Of a stretch of 64,000 nt of DNA, positions 19,410-28,473 are shown in pieces (the stretch's first letter is position 1; each line of letters opens with the position of its first letter). Source of the DNA: Anaerobiospirillum thomasii (GTDB lineage: Bacteria > Pseudomonadota > Gammaproteobacteria > Enterobacterales > Succinivibrionaceae); assembly GCF_900445255.1 (NCBI RefSeq), contig NZ_UAPU01000007.1:1132001-1196000 (forward strand), in the 5' to 3' direction. The notes under the pieces are model-generated. The model saw only the letters and a program-made list of their open reading frames with translations, searched no databases and was not told the DNA's origin. Made by a program: the position numbers and the translations under genes.

Positions 19410-20537
19410 TTAAACTACAACTCGTGAAATAACATACTTTGCTGTTACTCCACAATCATTGTCATCATAGCTCTCTGCTTCAATCATAGCATGTGCTATT
19501 GGCTGAGAGAAACTGAACTTGACATTCTGACTGCGTATGACATTCAGGGTCTCATTCACATAAGATGCATTTAGTGAAATCTCAACTGGCTCATTGTCAT
19601 TACTGATTTCTAATTGAGCAGTAGCTACCTCATGCTCTGAGTTTTCTGATCTTAACTGCAGTGAATTATGATCAAAGTTCATAGTAACGCCATTTAGTCT
19701 CTTTGAAGATAGAATGGCAACAGATGAAATCAAATCATTGGTCTGAGCACGTGGCACAATATATGTAGTGAAAATCTTTGGTATAACTGCTCTTACATTT
19801 GGATAACCGCATATGAGCAGTTTTGATGACAGACGAGTATTATTGATCTGTGTTACTAAAATGTTCTTTGAAAATGAAAGCTCTACTAGATCATCTGTAA
19901 AGCTAAGCAGTTTGGATATTTCAGTAGCACATTTTTTAATCAGGCATACACCAAGAAATGATTCTACAGGCACATCAAGAGTGGTTTCTAAAATAGCCAT
20001 TCTATGACCATCAGATGTGAATACAGATAAGGTACTGCTATCAGCCTCTAGTCTGATGCCTTTTAGATAATCTCTAAAATCATCGGCAGAGACGCAGAAT
20101 GCAGATCTGTCTATAATTGATTTAAGTTTTTTCTGAGATAAAACGATTTTTTGTGTAACATCTTCCTCTTCAAACACTGGGAAGTCTTTGGCACTTCTTA
20201 CTCTAAGCACAAACTCAGAAGTACCTGAGGTAATAGTCATCTCATCTTCAATTACTGAAAAATGAACATTGGCAGTATTAGGCATTTTAGACAAAACCTG
20301 TGTAAGCTTAGATGCATTAACAGTTGTCTCACCCTCAATAACAGACATGCCGTCATCAACCAGGGCTAAAGTTGTAGTCATCTCAAGACCATAGTTGGTT
20401 GCTCTTAAAACAAGTTCTCCATTTTGAACTTTAAGATAAATATTCTGAACAATATCGTCCTTATTTGTACTGCCGGCAACACTAGATAATTGAGTTACTG
20501 TTTTATATATAACCTGTACTGGTAACTGAAATTTCAT
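19410..20537 (-). CDS. dnaN: DNA polymerase III beta sliding clamp
   Basis: DnaN forms the ring-shaped homodimeric clamp that tethers polymerases to DNA. The 375-residue product (E. coli 366) shows the three clamp domains, each roughly 120 residues, with conserved stretches such as FSAFC-like DRSAFCVSADDFRDYLKGI and FTSDGHRMA. The C-terminus ends VVV rather than the usual MRL, so the hydrophobic pocket near the end is somewhat altered. The gene follows dnaA by 30 bp in the same operon. Confidence 0.96.
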   Translation of the reverse strand: MKFQLPVQVIYKTVTQLSSVAGSTNKDDIVQNIYLKVQNGELVLRATNYGLEMTTTLALVDDGMSVIEGETTVNASKLTQVLSKMPNTANVHFSVIEDEMTITSGTSEFVLRVRSAKDFPVFEEEDVTQKIVLSQKKLKSIIDRSAFCVSADDFRDYLKGIRLEADSSTLSVFTSDGHRMAILETTLDVPVESFLGVCLIKKCATEISKLLSFTDDLVELSFSKNILVTQINNTRLSSKLLICGYPNVRAVIPKIFTTYIVPRAQTNDLISSVAILSSKRLNGVTMNFDHNSLQLRSENSEHEVATAQLEISNDNEPVEISLNASYVNETLNVIRSQNVKFSFSQPIAHAMIEAESYDDNDCGVTAKYVISRVVV

Positions 20538-20567
20538 AACTGTTCTCTACGATTAATATTAATACTA

Positions 20568-22241
20568 TTATTTCTTTTTTAGTGAAAGCTCAAGACTATG
20601 ATATCTTGCTGCAAAATCTGCATCTTTAGAAATTTTTGTTCTTATCTTTTTGATAGCCTCATGCACAGAAGAGTGATCCTTATGGAACTCGGCACCTATA
20701 GATGACAGTGAGCTATTTGGAATGAGCTCTCTTATAAGTGTCATGGCAATAGATCTTGCAAGAGATATATTGCGCACTTTCTTGCTGGACATCATATCTT
20801 CTATACTTACATCCATTTCCTCAGATACACGCTTTTTAATGGCATCCATAGATAAGGACTGATTTGAGATACAGATCTGGTCACTGATAATTCTGGCTAT
20901 ATCATCTATCTTTAAACTGCCGCAGGCCTCAATATGGGTATTTAAAGTTTTTATTGCGCCTTCTATGTCGCGAACATTAGACTGAATGTTCTTGGCAATA
21001 TAATCACAGACATCATCAGGAAGATTGATATTCATTTCCTGACATTTACTCTTGATGATAGCGCTTCTTGTCTCTGTGCAAGGTGATATTACCTCTATAC
21101 AGACTCCTGAACCAAATCTTGTAGTCAGTCTTGGTGAGAAATTTGTAAGGTTGGCAGGAGCCACATCAGATGCAAGTACCAGATGACGACCTGGTCTGTC
21201 AATAAAGTCTGAAATAATATCAAAAAATGTGTCTCTGGTTTTTGGACTTGATGCAAACAGTTGCACGTCATCCACAATAAACACATCATAAGCAGTATAA
21301 AGACCCTGGAAGTCAACATTATGTCCAATCTGCATAGATGCCACATAATGTCTTAAAAATTCTTCAGCTCTTACATAAAGTACCTTTACTTCAGGTTTGG
21401 TCTGTTTGATTCTGTTTGCTATAGCAAGCAGGAGGTGAGTCTTGCCAAGACCAGATGCTCCATGAATATACAAAGGATTGATACTTTGATTGCCAGGTGT
21501 TGTAGCTACTTTTAAAGCTGTGGCATAGAGCATCTTATTGTCTGGATCTGTAACATAATTTTCAAAGGTCTTATTTGGATTGATATGGAACTTTATATCT
21601 AAACCGTTAGCTACACTTTGCTGAGTCCTGACTTTTGGTCTGGCAACATTCTGGTTTACATGAGAGTTATTGAAGTTCTGTTGAGGAACCTGTGTAAAAT
21701 TGTTTACCTGAAAGTTGTTATGCATAGGATCAGTATGCTGCATGGAAAAATTCATTCCAGGTGCAGAATACTGAGATACTGAAGAATATGGGTTGTAATA
21801 GCCTCCAAACTGATTTATACCAAGATTTGAAGGTTGCTGCATACTCATATCTGCCATTGGCGCCTGAGGCATATTTGTATTTGCAAGTAATGATGGTGGC
21901 TGCTGAGCTAGAGGCTGAGACATAGGCTGCTGCCCCATGGTGTTAGCGGCACTCTGCTGACCAAAATCAAGTGAGTTTTGTCTGTTAGGGTCAACAGCTT
22001 CAATTGAAAAACCTACATCTGTTCTGCCTATAAGACGGCATACTTCATCTATAAATGCTTCACTAAATGGTAAAAACTGAGTATATATAAACTTGGATGT
22101 ACAAAGGAACTTGATCTTCCCATCTTCAAAGGAAAGATTTACCTGATATAAAAAAAGTTGAATAATAGCTATGTCTTTTGGGTCTTGCTTCGTTGAAAGA
22201 ATGTTCTCTACAGCTTTATTCCAAATAAGAATAGGATCCAT
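20568..22241 (-). CDS. dnaA: Replication initiator DnaA (divergent domain IV)
   Basis: DnaA binds origin boxes and opens the duplex. The 557-residue protein is longer than E. coli DnaA (467) because of a Gln/Met/Asn/Pro-rich linker (about 85-205) between the N-terminal interaction domain and the AAA+ domain. Walker A is GASGLGKT (261-268), with Ala-Ser in place of the usual Gly-Val. Walker B is VFIVDDVQLF. In domain IV the near-universal signature GGRDHTTV(L/I)HA reads HKDHSSVHEA, one residue shorter, and PRQ(I/M)AM reads ARSIAM. The Arg and Asp-His contacts are kept. Start ATG 22241 is 365 bp from rpmH. The changes could mean altered box preference. Confidence 0.95.
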   Translation of the reverse strand: MDPILIWNKAVENILSTKQDPKDIAIIQLFLYQVNLSFEDGKIKFLCTSKFIYTQFLPFSEAFIDEVCRLIGRTDVGFSIEAVDPNRQNSLDFGQQSAANTMGQQPMSQPLAQQPPSLLANTNMPQAPMADMSMQQPSNLGINQFGGYYNPYSSVSQYSAPGMNFSMQHTDPMHNNFQVNNFTQVPQQNFNNSHVNQNVARPKVRTQQSVANGLDIKFHINPNKTFENYVTDPDNKMLYATALKVATTPGNQSINPLYIHGASGLGKTHLLLAIANRIKQTKPEVKVLYVRAEEFLRHYVASMQIGHNVDFQGLYTAYDVFIVDDVQLFASSPKTRDTFFDIISDFIDRPGRHLVLASDVAPANLTNFSPRLTTRFGSGVCIEVISPCTETRSAIIKSKCQEMNINLPDDVCDYIAKNIQSNVRDIEGAIKTLNTHIEACGSLKIDDIARIISDQICISNQSLSMDAIKKRVSEEMDVSIEDMMSSKKVRNISLARSIAMTLIRELIPNSSLSSIGAEFHKDHSSVHEAIKKIRTKISKDADFAARYHSLELSLKKK

Positions 22242-22606
22242 GCTAAAACCTAGATTAAATTATTGTTCCGTAAAATATTAAGATCATACCATATTACGCA
22301 TCTATCCTAAAGATATTATATTGCAGTATTAATTTAAAAAAATGATATAAGATATTGTTTTATAATAAATATTTTAAAAATTTAAAAACACGTATAGTGG
22401 TCTTTTTGTAAACTGTTTAATAGCTTTTTATAGTGTCTTTATTAACATGATGAAAAAATGAAAAAATTAGCGTCAGCAATAGTGTACAGTATTGCCATAA
22501 CTGAAAATACATTGTAGAATAATCCGTTCATTATGTACTTACAAAGTACTAAACTTGCAAGAAAAACTAAGACGGTAGAGTACACCGTCTAATTGGAGTT
22601 ACACAA
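22242..22606. other. dnaA/rpmH divergent intergenic region
   Basis: The 365-bp gap holds the rpmH promoter and leader and presumably the dnaA promoter. In some gammaproteobacteria (Pseudomonas) this gap is oriC, but I find no TTATCCACA-type DnaA box here. Gene orientation diverges from this point. Confidence 0.6.
22492..22520 (+). promoter_or_regulatory. Sigma-70 promoter for rpmH-rnpA
   Basis: TTGCCA (22492-22497) and TAGAAT (22515-22520) are each 5/6 to consensus with an ideal 17-base spacer. Transcription would start near 22527. The leader has a small hairpin AGACGGT/ACCGTCT (22570-22590) just 5' of the rpmH ribosome-binding site TTGGAG. Confidence 0.7.
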
Positions 22607-22750
22607 ATGAAGCGTACTTTCCAGCCAAATACACAGAAGCGCAAGCGCACCCATGGTTTCCGTGTTCGCATGCGTACTGCTGATGGTCGTAAGGTTTTAG
22701 CCCGTCGTCGTGCTAAAGGCCGTAAACGTTTAACCACAGTTAATGGCTAA
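22607..22750 (+). CDS. rpmH: Ribosomal protein L34
   Basis: L34 is a very basic small protein of the large ribosomal subunit. The 47-residue product begins [18 protein letters not shown] and has the conserved RMRTADGR and [10 protein letters not shown], matching E. coli L34 (46). A GGAG ribosome-binding site lies upstream. The last 8 bases overlap the start of rnpA, an arrangement that couples the two genes. Confidence 0.97.
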   Translation: MKRTFQPNTQKRKRTHGFRVRMRTADGRKVLARRRAKGRKRLTTVNG

Positions 22751-23111
22751 TAACACCTTTCCTCGTGAGGCTAGAATTCTAACCTCCGAGCAATTTGATA
22801 AGGTATTTAAAAACAACACTGTCCGTGCCAGCGCACCTGGAATCGTTCTTCTAGCAATAAGGAACGATGTGGAATGTTCGCGGCTCGGACTTGTTGTACC
22901 AAAAAAGGTCTTAAAGCGCGCTGTTTGGCGAAATAATGTTAAACGCGTTGTCAGAGAGACCTTTAGAGTTTCTAGGGGATGCCTACCTAATATAGATTTA
23001 GTATTTATTGCTAAACCAAAGATAGGTGAATTAAGCAACATCGAACTGAGTTGTACATTAAAGAGACTATGGCACAAAATCTCTCGCCAATTGGACAATC
23101 AGCAATTCTGA
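22743..23111 (+). CDS. rnpA: RNase P protein component
   Basis: RnpA binds the RNase P RNA and helps mature the 5' ends of tRNAs. The 122-residue product has [17 protein letters not shown] at the N-terminus and the RNA-binding signature [18 protein letters not shown]. Length matches E. coli RnpA (119). The start ATG lies inside the end of rpmH, and the end overlaps yidD. Confidence 0.95.
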   Translation: MANNTFPREARILTSEQFDKVFKNNTVRASAPGIVLLAIRNDVECSRLGLVVPKKVLKRAVWRNNVKRVVRETFRVSRGCLPNIDLVFIAKPKIGELSNIELSCTLKRLWHKISRQLDNQQF

Positions 23112-23320
23112 TGATTAAAACCTATCAGGCGGTATTAAGTCCGTTGCTTGGGCAACGTTGCCGCTTTTATCCTAGCTGTTCGCAATATACACTTGAAGCT
23201 ATAGAAGAATGGGGTCTTATCAAAGGGGTTTATCTTGGTGCTAAAAGACTGAGCAAATGCCATCCTTTACATGAAGGCGGGATAGATCCTGTACCGAGAA
23301 AATCAGAAGAACACAACTAA
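23069..23320 (+). CDS. yidD: Membrane protein insertion efficiency factor YidD
   Basis: YidD is a small amphipathic protein that sits at the inner membrane face and helps YidC/Sec insertion. The 83-residue product shows the family core [20 protein letters not shown], then GGIDPVP near the end. The start at ATG 23069 (MAQNLSP) gives the N-terminal helix seen in E. coli YidD and overlaps rnpA by 43 bases. ATG 23111 is a shorter alternative that would lose this helix. Confidence 0.92.
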   Translation: MAQNLSPIGQSAILMIKTYQAVLSPLLGQRCRFYPSCSQYTLEAIEEWGLIKGVYLGAKRLSKCHPLHEGGIDPVPRKSEEHN

Positions 23321-23340
23321 GTGCCTTTGGGGCTGTACAG

Positions 23341-24966
23341 ATGGAACAACAAAGAAATTTACTACTTATCCTTTTTCTAACCTTGTCTATGTTCTTATAC
23401 TGGGCATGGGAGAGCGATAAACTCAATGCTATAAAAATGGCTGAGCAGCATGCAGCTGCAGAACTTATGAAAGAAGAAGTTCTTGCTAACAGTTCTATCT
23501 CCAAATTAGTTGAGTTAAAGAACGATGTATTATCGCTACAGATCAACCTTGCCGGCGGCGACATTGAAGATGCCAAGCTTTTAAAAGTCGCACAGGAGCA
23601 GGGTAAGGATGATCCATTTCATCTGTTAATGACTGAGCCTTCTTTTGTCTATCAGGCACAAAGCGGTTTAGCCGGTAAAGATGGTCCAGACAGCAAAGAG
23701 AGACCTCTTTACACATCAACTGCCAAATCATACACCATGAAAGATGGTGAAGACAGCGTAAGTGCAGTTCTTAACTACAACAAAAACGGTGTTGACTATC
23801 AGAAAATTATTACTTTGAAGAAAGACTCATACGTAATTGACGTAGAGTACAAGGTAAAGAACAATACTGATAAAGCTCTTTCAATGGCCTTCTTCGGTCA
23901 GTTAAAGCAGACTGCTGATATTGAGCAGCAGTCAAATGCAGGTGCTTTTGGCATGGTTGCCGGTGCATATAGAGGTACTGCCTACTCAACTCAGGAGAGC
24001 AGATACGAAAAAGAGACCTTAGATGATATTATCGATCTGTCAAATGACAAACAGAATATCAATGTAAATACCAAGGCCGGCTGGGTTGCCATGATTCAGC
24101 ACTACTTTGTTGCCTCGTGGATCGGTGGTGAGAATACTGACAATGTAATCTATACCAGCGCATCTAAGGATGACAGAGATGCCATTATTGGTATCAGAAC
24201 CAAAGCAACATCAATTGAAGCAGGATCAGAGCACAACTTTAAGGCTCAGATGTGGTTAGGTCCTAAATCACAGGACATCATGGCAGGTGTTGCACCAAAC
24301 CTCGATCTGACTGTTGATTATGGCTGGCTATGGTTCATCTCTATTCCTTTATTCAAGATTCTTGAATTTATTCAGAGCTTCGTTGGCAACTGGGGTTTCT
24401 CAATTATCTTGTTAACATTAGTGGTACGTACCTGTCTGTTCCCACTGACTAAAGCTCAGTATACATCTATGGCCAAAATGCGTCTTTTAACACCAAAGAT
24501 GCAGGAGCTGCGTGAAAGATATAAAGATGACAGACAGAAGTTAGGTCAGGAAACTATGCGTCTGTATAAGACAGAGAAAGTAAATCCTCTTGGCGGCTGT
24601 CTGCCTCTGTTAATTCAGATGCCTATCTTCATTGCCCTGTACTGGACACTGATGGAGTCAACAGAATTACGTCACGCCCCATTTATCGGCTGGATTACTG
24701 ACCTTTCTGTATATGATCCATACTTTGTAACACCTATTTTATATGGTATTTCAATGTTCTTTATACAGAAGATGTCACCTACACCTGTAAATGATCCTGT
24801 ACAGAGAAAGGTTATTATGGCCATGCCATTAGTATTTACCTTTATGTTCTGTACCTTCCCTGCAGGTCTGACACTGTACTGGCTTGTATCTAACCTATTT
24901 ACAATCCTGCAACAGGTTCTGATTTACAAATCACTTGAAAAGCGTGGTTTACACGTTAAAAGCTAA
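23341..24966 (+). CDS. yidC: Membrane protein insertase YidC
   Basis: YidC inserts and folds inner membrane proteins alone or with Sec, including subunit c of the ATP synthase encoded at 47.3 kb. The 541-residue product has the N-terminal membrane anchor (LLLILFLTLSMFLYWAW), a large periplasmic domain (about 40-330) and the conserved five-helix core with RTCLFPLTKAQYTSMAKM and the Pro/Gly-rich GGCLPLLIQMPIFIALY. Length matches E. coli (548). It starts 20 bp after yidD and stops 2 bases before mnmE. Confidence 0.97.
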   Translation: MEQQRNLLLILFLTLSMFLYWAWESDKLNAIKMAEQHAAAELMKEEVLANSSISKLVELKNDVLSLQINLAGGDIEDAKLLKVAQEQGKDDPFHLLMTEPSFVYQAQSGLAGKDGPDSKERPLYTSTAKSYTMKDGEDSVSAVLNYNKNGVDYQKIITLKKDSYVIDVEYKVKNNTDKALSMAFFGQLKQTADIEQQSNAGAFGMVAGAYRGTAYSTQESRYEKETLDDIIDLSNDKQNINVNTKAGWVAMIQHYFVASWIGGENTDNVIYTSASKDDRDAIIGIRTKATSIEAGSEHNFKAQMWLGPKSQDIMAGVAPNLDLTVDYGWLWFISIPLFKILEFIQSFVGNWGFSIILLTLVVRTCLFPLTKAQYTSMAKMRLLTPKMQELRERYKDDRQKLGQETMRLYKTEKVNPLGGCLPLLIQMPIFIALYWTLMESTELRHAPFIGWITDLSVYDPYFVTPILYGISMFFIQKMSPTPVNDPVQRKVIMAMPLVFTFMFCTFPAGLTLYWLVSNLFTILQQVLIYKSLEKRGLHVKS

Positions 24967-24968
24967 CT

Positions 24969-26342
24969 ATGTCTTTTGATGATACTATTGCAGCAATTGC
25001 CACTGCGCCTGGGCGCGGTGGCATTGCCATTATTAGGGTCTCAGGAAATAAGGCCCTTGAAGTTGCAGCCAAGATTGCCCACCTTGAAAATATCAAACCA
25101 AGACTTGCCTACTTTCGTAAATTCTATGATGGAGAAAATCCAGTTGATGAGGGTCTTGTTCTTTATCTGAAAGGACCTAACTCATACACAGGAGAGGACA
25201 CCATAGAGTTTCAGGGGCATGGTGGCAATATTGTTCCTCAGCAGGTTTTAAGTGCTGTTTTAGCTATTGATGGTGTGCGTCAGGCAGAGCCTGGTGAATT
25301 TACCCGCAGAGCTTTTTTAAACGGCAAAATAGACCTGACTAAAGCAGAGGCTGTAGAGGATCTCATATCAGCAGGTTCCAACAGCGCAGCAAAAGCAGCT
25401 CTTGCCTCATTAGATGGCGAGTTTGCCAAATACCTGCATAATCTTACAGAGCTTCTTACCAACTTCAGAGTAAGAATTGAGGCCTGCCTTGATTTTCCTG
25501 AAGAGCACGAAGATTTCTTCGATTCAGGCAAGGCTGAAAATAATTTAATCGAAATTAAAAATATAGCTAATGAGGCACTGTCTCTTGCAGGTCAGGGCGT
25601 AAAGCTAAATGAAGGAGCAAGAATTGTACTTGCAGGCTCACCAAATGCTGGTAAATCAAGCCTACTAAATGCTCTTGCCGGCTCTGATAAAGCTATTGTA
25701 ACCAATATACCAGGTACAACCCGAGATACTCTGACTATCAATATAGAAGTTGAGGGTATACCTGTTACTATAACTGATACAGCAGGAATCAGAGATGTAC
25801 CTGGTGATGAAATTGAAGCTATAGGCATTAATAAGGCCATAGATGAGCTTAAGAGATCTGATTTGGTATTACTGATGATAGACAGCTCAATGGAGGCTCC
25901 TGAGGCTAAAAATACTCTGGATAAAATAATAAGTCTCTCTGGTGACAACCGTAATATTCTTATTGTTAAATCCAAAACCGATCTGTTGCCAAACAGCTCA
26001 ACAGAGCAGCTTTTAAACAGTGAGGATTTTATCTGTTATAAGCAGGTAAACTGCTCAACAAAGATCAAGGATGGTACTTCAGATCTATATACAGCTCTTG
26101 TTGAGGCGCTTGGAATTATACCAGCAGAAGGTGTATTCTCTGCCAGAAGGCGCCATACCAATGAGCTCAACGAAACAATAGAAGCAATAGACAGAGCCAT
26201 TGATATGCTTAAGTTTGGTGATTTGGTTTTATGTGCAAGAGAGCTGTCAATTTCTCAGAATCATTTAGGAATGATTACCGGAAAAGTTACTTCAGATGAC
26301 CTTTTAGGTAAGATTTTCTCTACATTCTGTATTGGAAAATAA
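24969..26342 (+). CDS. mnmE: tRNA modification GTPase MnmE
   Basis: MnmE with MnmG makes the cmnm5/nm5 modification on U34 of several tRNAs using a folate-derived C1 unit. The 457-residue product has the N-terminal folate-binding domain (TIAAIATAPGRGGIAIIRVSG), helical domain, the inserted G domain with GSPNAGKSSLLNAL, DTAGIR and KSKTDL, and ends with the catalytic CIGK. E. coli MnmE has 454 residues. The partner mnmG is 15 kb away at 41.2 kb. Confidence 0.97.
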   Translation: MSFDDTIAAIATAPGRGGIAIIRVSGNKALEVAAKIAHLENIKPRLAYFRKFYDGENPVDEGLVLYLKGPNSYTGEDTIEFQGHGGNIVPQQVLSAVLAIDGVRQAEPGEFTRRAFLNGKIDLTKAEAVEDLISAGSNSAAKAALASLDGEFAKYLHNLTELLTNFRVRIEACLDFPEEHEDFFDSGKAENNLIEIKNIANEALSLAGQGVKLNEGARIVLAGSPNAGKSSLLNALAGSDKAIVTNIPGTTRDTLTINIEVEGIPVTITDTAGIRDVPGDEIEAIGINKAIDELKRSDLVLLMIDSSMEAPEAKNTLDKIISLSGDNRNILIVKSKTDLLPNSSTEQLLNSEDFICYKQVNCSTKIKDGTSDLYTALVEALGIIPAEGVFSARRRHTNELNETIEAIDRAIDMLKFGDLVLCARELSISQNHLGMITGKVTSDDLLGKIFSTFCIGK

Positions 26343-26364
26343 AAGGTGCTCAGCACCTTTTATT
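26341..26364. terminator. Bidirectional terminator mnmE / pqiC
   Basis: AAAAGGTGC and GCACCTTTT form a perfect 9-bp stem with a 3-base loop between two convergent genes; the A/T flanks allow use in both directions. Confidence 0.8.
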
Positions 26365-26881
26365 TAACCTCTTTTTTAAATTTAGATATAAAGTCATCCA
26401 GCAACACTTCTAAATCCATTCTTAAATCATTGACTAAAGACTCATATCCATCTCCACTCATTTCTCTTGATATAACTCTCTTATAATCAAAAATGTGCTT
26501 CTTTTGCTTATCAATACTTATCTGTATTGAAGTGTGCACTGTACCATCAGTTCTGCCATTGAATTTAGATATGTAAAACTTATATTTGAGCTTGTCACTC
26601 AACTGCTCCTGTATAAGTCTGTCTTCAATTATGGCTGAAATCTGTCTTGATATTGGCTCAGCCCATTTATTATTTATAGCCTCGACAAATGACACATCTG
26701 AAGTCTGCATAACAATGCCATTACAGTCAAGATGAGTTGCCATAGACAAAGAGACATCATAATTATTATCAAGATCATAGTTTTGCACATCTGATGTTAT
26801 AAGATATCTGTTAAAGCTGGCTGTTGAGCTGCAGGCAGATATAAACAAGGCAAATACTGATACAAATATAATTCTGTACAT
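26360..26881 (-). CDS. pqiC: PqiC/YmbA-like outer membrane lipoprotein
   Basis: The 173-residue precursor has a lipoprotein signal with lipobox ISAC (Cys17). It matches the ABC-type transport auxiliary lipoprotein (PqiC) family in length and layout, with the tail region REMSGDGYESLVNDLRMDLEVL. PqiC sits at the outer membrane and caps the PqiB tube for lipid transport across the periplasm. It is the last gene of pqiABC; its start overlaps the stop of pqiB by one base. Confidence 0.85.
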   Translation of the reverse strand: MYRIIFVSVFALFISACSSTASFNRYLITSDVQNYDLDNNYDVSLSMATHLDCNGIVMQTSDVSFVEAINNKWAEPISRQISAIIEDRLIQEQLSDKLKYKFYISKFNGRTDGTVHTSIQISIDKQKKHIFDYKRVISREMSGDGYESLVNDLRMDLEVLLDDFISKFKKEVK

Positions 26882-28473
26882 TATTTATTCCTCTTGGGTT
26901 CAATATCCTTAGTGCTGTCGCCAAATATAATGCTGTTAGGATTGTTTGACAGCTTATCTAAAGTAGGATTTAAATCATTTAACAGACTCTTTATCTGCTG
27001 ACTTAAGTTTTCTAAATTTCTGGCAATATCTGAGTCTGGTCCATAGTTATTTACAGTTTTACTTAAATTATTAAAGGCTCTGTTGATATTCTGAATAACA
27101 TTGTCCTTCTTAAGATCTGTGGAGTTGACAGAGAAGTTTTCCATAGCCTTATTAACAGACTTTAAGGCTGCTATAAGCTCATCTGATACACCCTTGACAT
27201 CAAACTTCTTAACCTCAACTAAAATTTCATCAACTCTTTGCTTGATGTCACCTTCAGTTGTAGAAGGAATAACCTTATAACCTCTGTACTCTTTAGTATA
27301 TGCCTTACATTTTTTATCATTGTAGGTAAGAGATATAAGCTTCTCACCAGTTAAAAGGTTGGCAGGCTCAATATTGGCACACAGAGTCTTTGTTCTTAAA
27401 TGGGCATCAAAAACCTGCTTTACTCTATATGAGTTGACATCACTTATATCAAGAGCAATAAGAACTGGTATATATTTATTGTCTGAAATCAGATCGATAA
27501 TATTATTTTCATAAAAATTAGGCTGCAGTACTTTACCAATATATAAGCCTTTAAACAGTACAGGAGAGGAGATATTTATTCCGCCTACTGTATCTTTTAC
27601 CATTACCACGTATTTTATGGCATCATCAAGGGTTGAGAGTTCTGCAGCATCTCTGTTCTTATATAAAGGCAGTGTATCTCCATCTTTAAGAGTTATTACT
27701 GATGTGATATTGTCATTTAAATCATCAAAAGCTATACCACCACGGATAATGTTATCAAGAGACTCGGTATTTACTTTAAAACCCTCAGCTCCAAAGCTTA
27801 TATCTATACCGCTTGAAATCCAGAATCTTGAGCTTTGACGTACAAGAGCCGAGTATGGCTCTTTAATAAATACTCTATATCTTAACATCTGCTCTTTAAA
27901 GTCAAACTCAGAACTTACTACACTACCTACAGGAATACCTTTGTAGGTAATCAAATCATTATTGTTAAGCCTTGTGCCGGCCTTGGAGTGCAGTGTCAGA
28001 TACAAGCCATTTTCATTGTTTCTGGTTGAAGGAGGCTCATCTAAAATATCAAAAACATTAGCTTTTTGCTCAGACTTGCCTTTCATCATTTCAATGTAAG
28101 GACCTGAGAGCAATGTATCAAGACCAGATATACCAGTATTCTCAACACGTGGTTTCACAACCCAGAACAAGGAGTCCTGAGCCAGCAAATCATCAGTATT
28201 AGGCTCCATCTGCACTGTAAGAATGGCATTGGTATATTCATCATCTAATGTTACATCTATCACTCTGCCTACAGGTACAGAACGAAGCTTTAGCAGTGTT
28301 GTACCTTTTACAATACCATCAGCTGAGTTGATCTTAAGTTCTACCTTTGGACCTCTGTTTATGGTGTTATCCCAGATCATGATAAAGGTAAAGATTAAAG
28401 CTAGAACAGGGAGTAACCATACTGGGTTTATCTTAGACAGGCCTTGTTTTAATTTAAGATTTTTTGCTTCCAT
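26881..28473 (-). CDS. pqiB: MCE-domain lipid transport protein PqiB
   Basis: PqiB forms hexameric stacks of MCE rings with a long coiled needle bridging inner and outer membranes. The 530-residue product has one N-terminal membrane helix (PVWLLPVLALIFTFIMIW), three MCE/MlaD domains (about 40-140, 155-265 and 280-400; repeats of the G.pV.fkG..vG type), and a C-terminal helical segment (about 410-515) that would build the tube. Length is close to E. coli PqiB (546). Its start overlaps the end of pqiA by 20 bases. Confidence 0.93.
   Translation of the reverse strand: MEAKNLKLKQGLSKINPVWLLPVLALIFTFIMIWDNTINRGPKVELKINSADGIVKGTTLLKLRSVPVGRVIDVTLDDEYTNAILTVQMEPNTDDLLAQDSLFWVVKPRVENTGISGLDTLLSGPYIEMMKGKSEQKANVFDILDEPPSTRNNENGLYLTLHSKAGTRLNNNDLITYKGIPVGSVVSSEFDFKEQMLRYRVFIKEPYSALVRQSSRFWISSGIDISFGAEGFKVNTESLDNIIRGGIAFDDLNDNITSVITLKDGDTLPLYKNRDAAELSTLDDAIKYVVMVKDTVGGINISSPVLFKGLYIGKVLQPNFYENNIIDLISDNKYIPVLIALDISDVNSYRVKQVFDAHLRTKTLCANIEPANLLTGEKLISLTYNDKKCKAYTKEYRGYKVIPSTTEGDIKQRVDEILVEVKKFDVKGVSDELIAALKSVNKAMENFSVNSTDLKKDNVIQNINRAFNNLSKTVNNYGPDSDIARNLENLSQQIKSLLNDLNPTLDKLSNNPNSIIFGDSTKDIEPKRNK

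Noticed and set aside
22242-22606. dnaA/rpmH gap as oriC
   Set aside because: No DnaA-box cluster of canonical or near-canonical type was found. The location remains possible because DnaA itself is divergent, but I did not call it.
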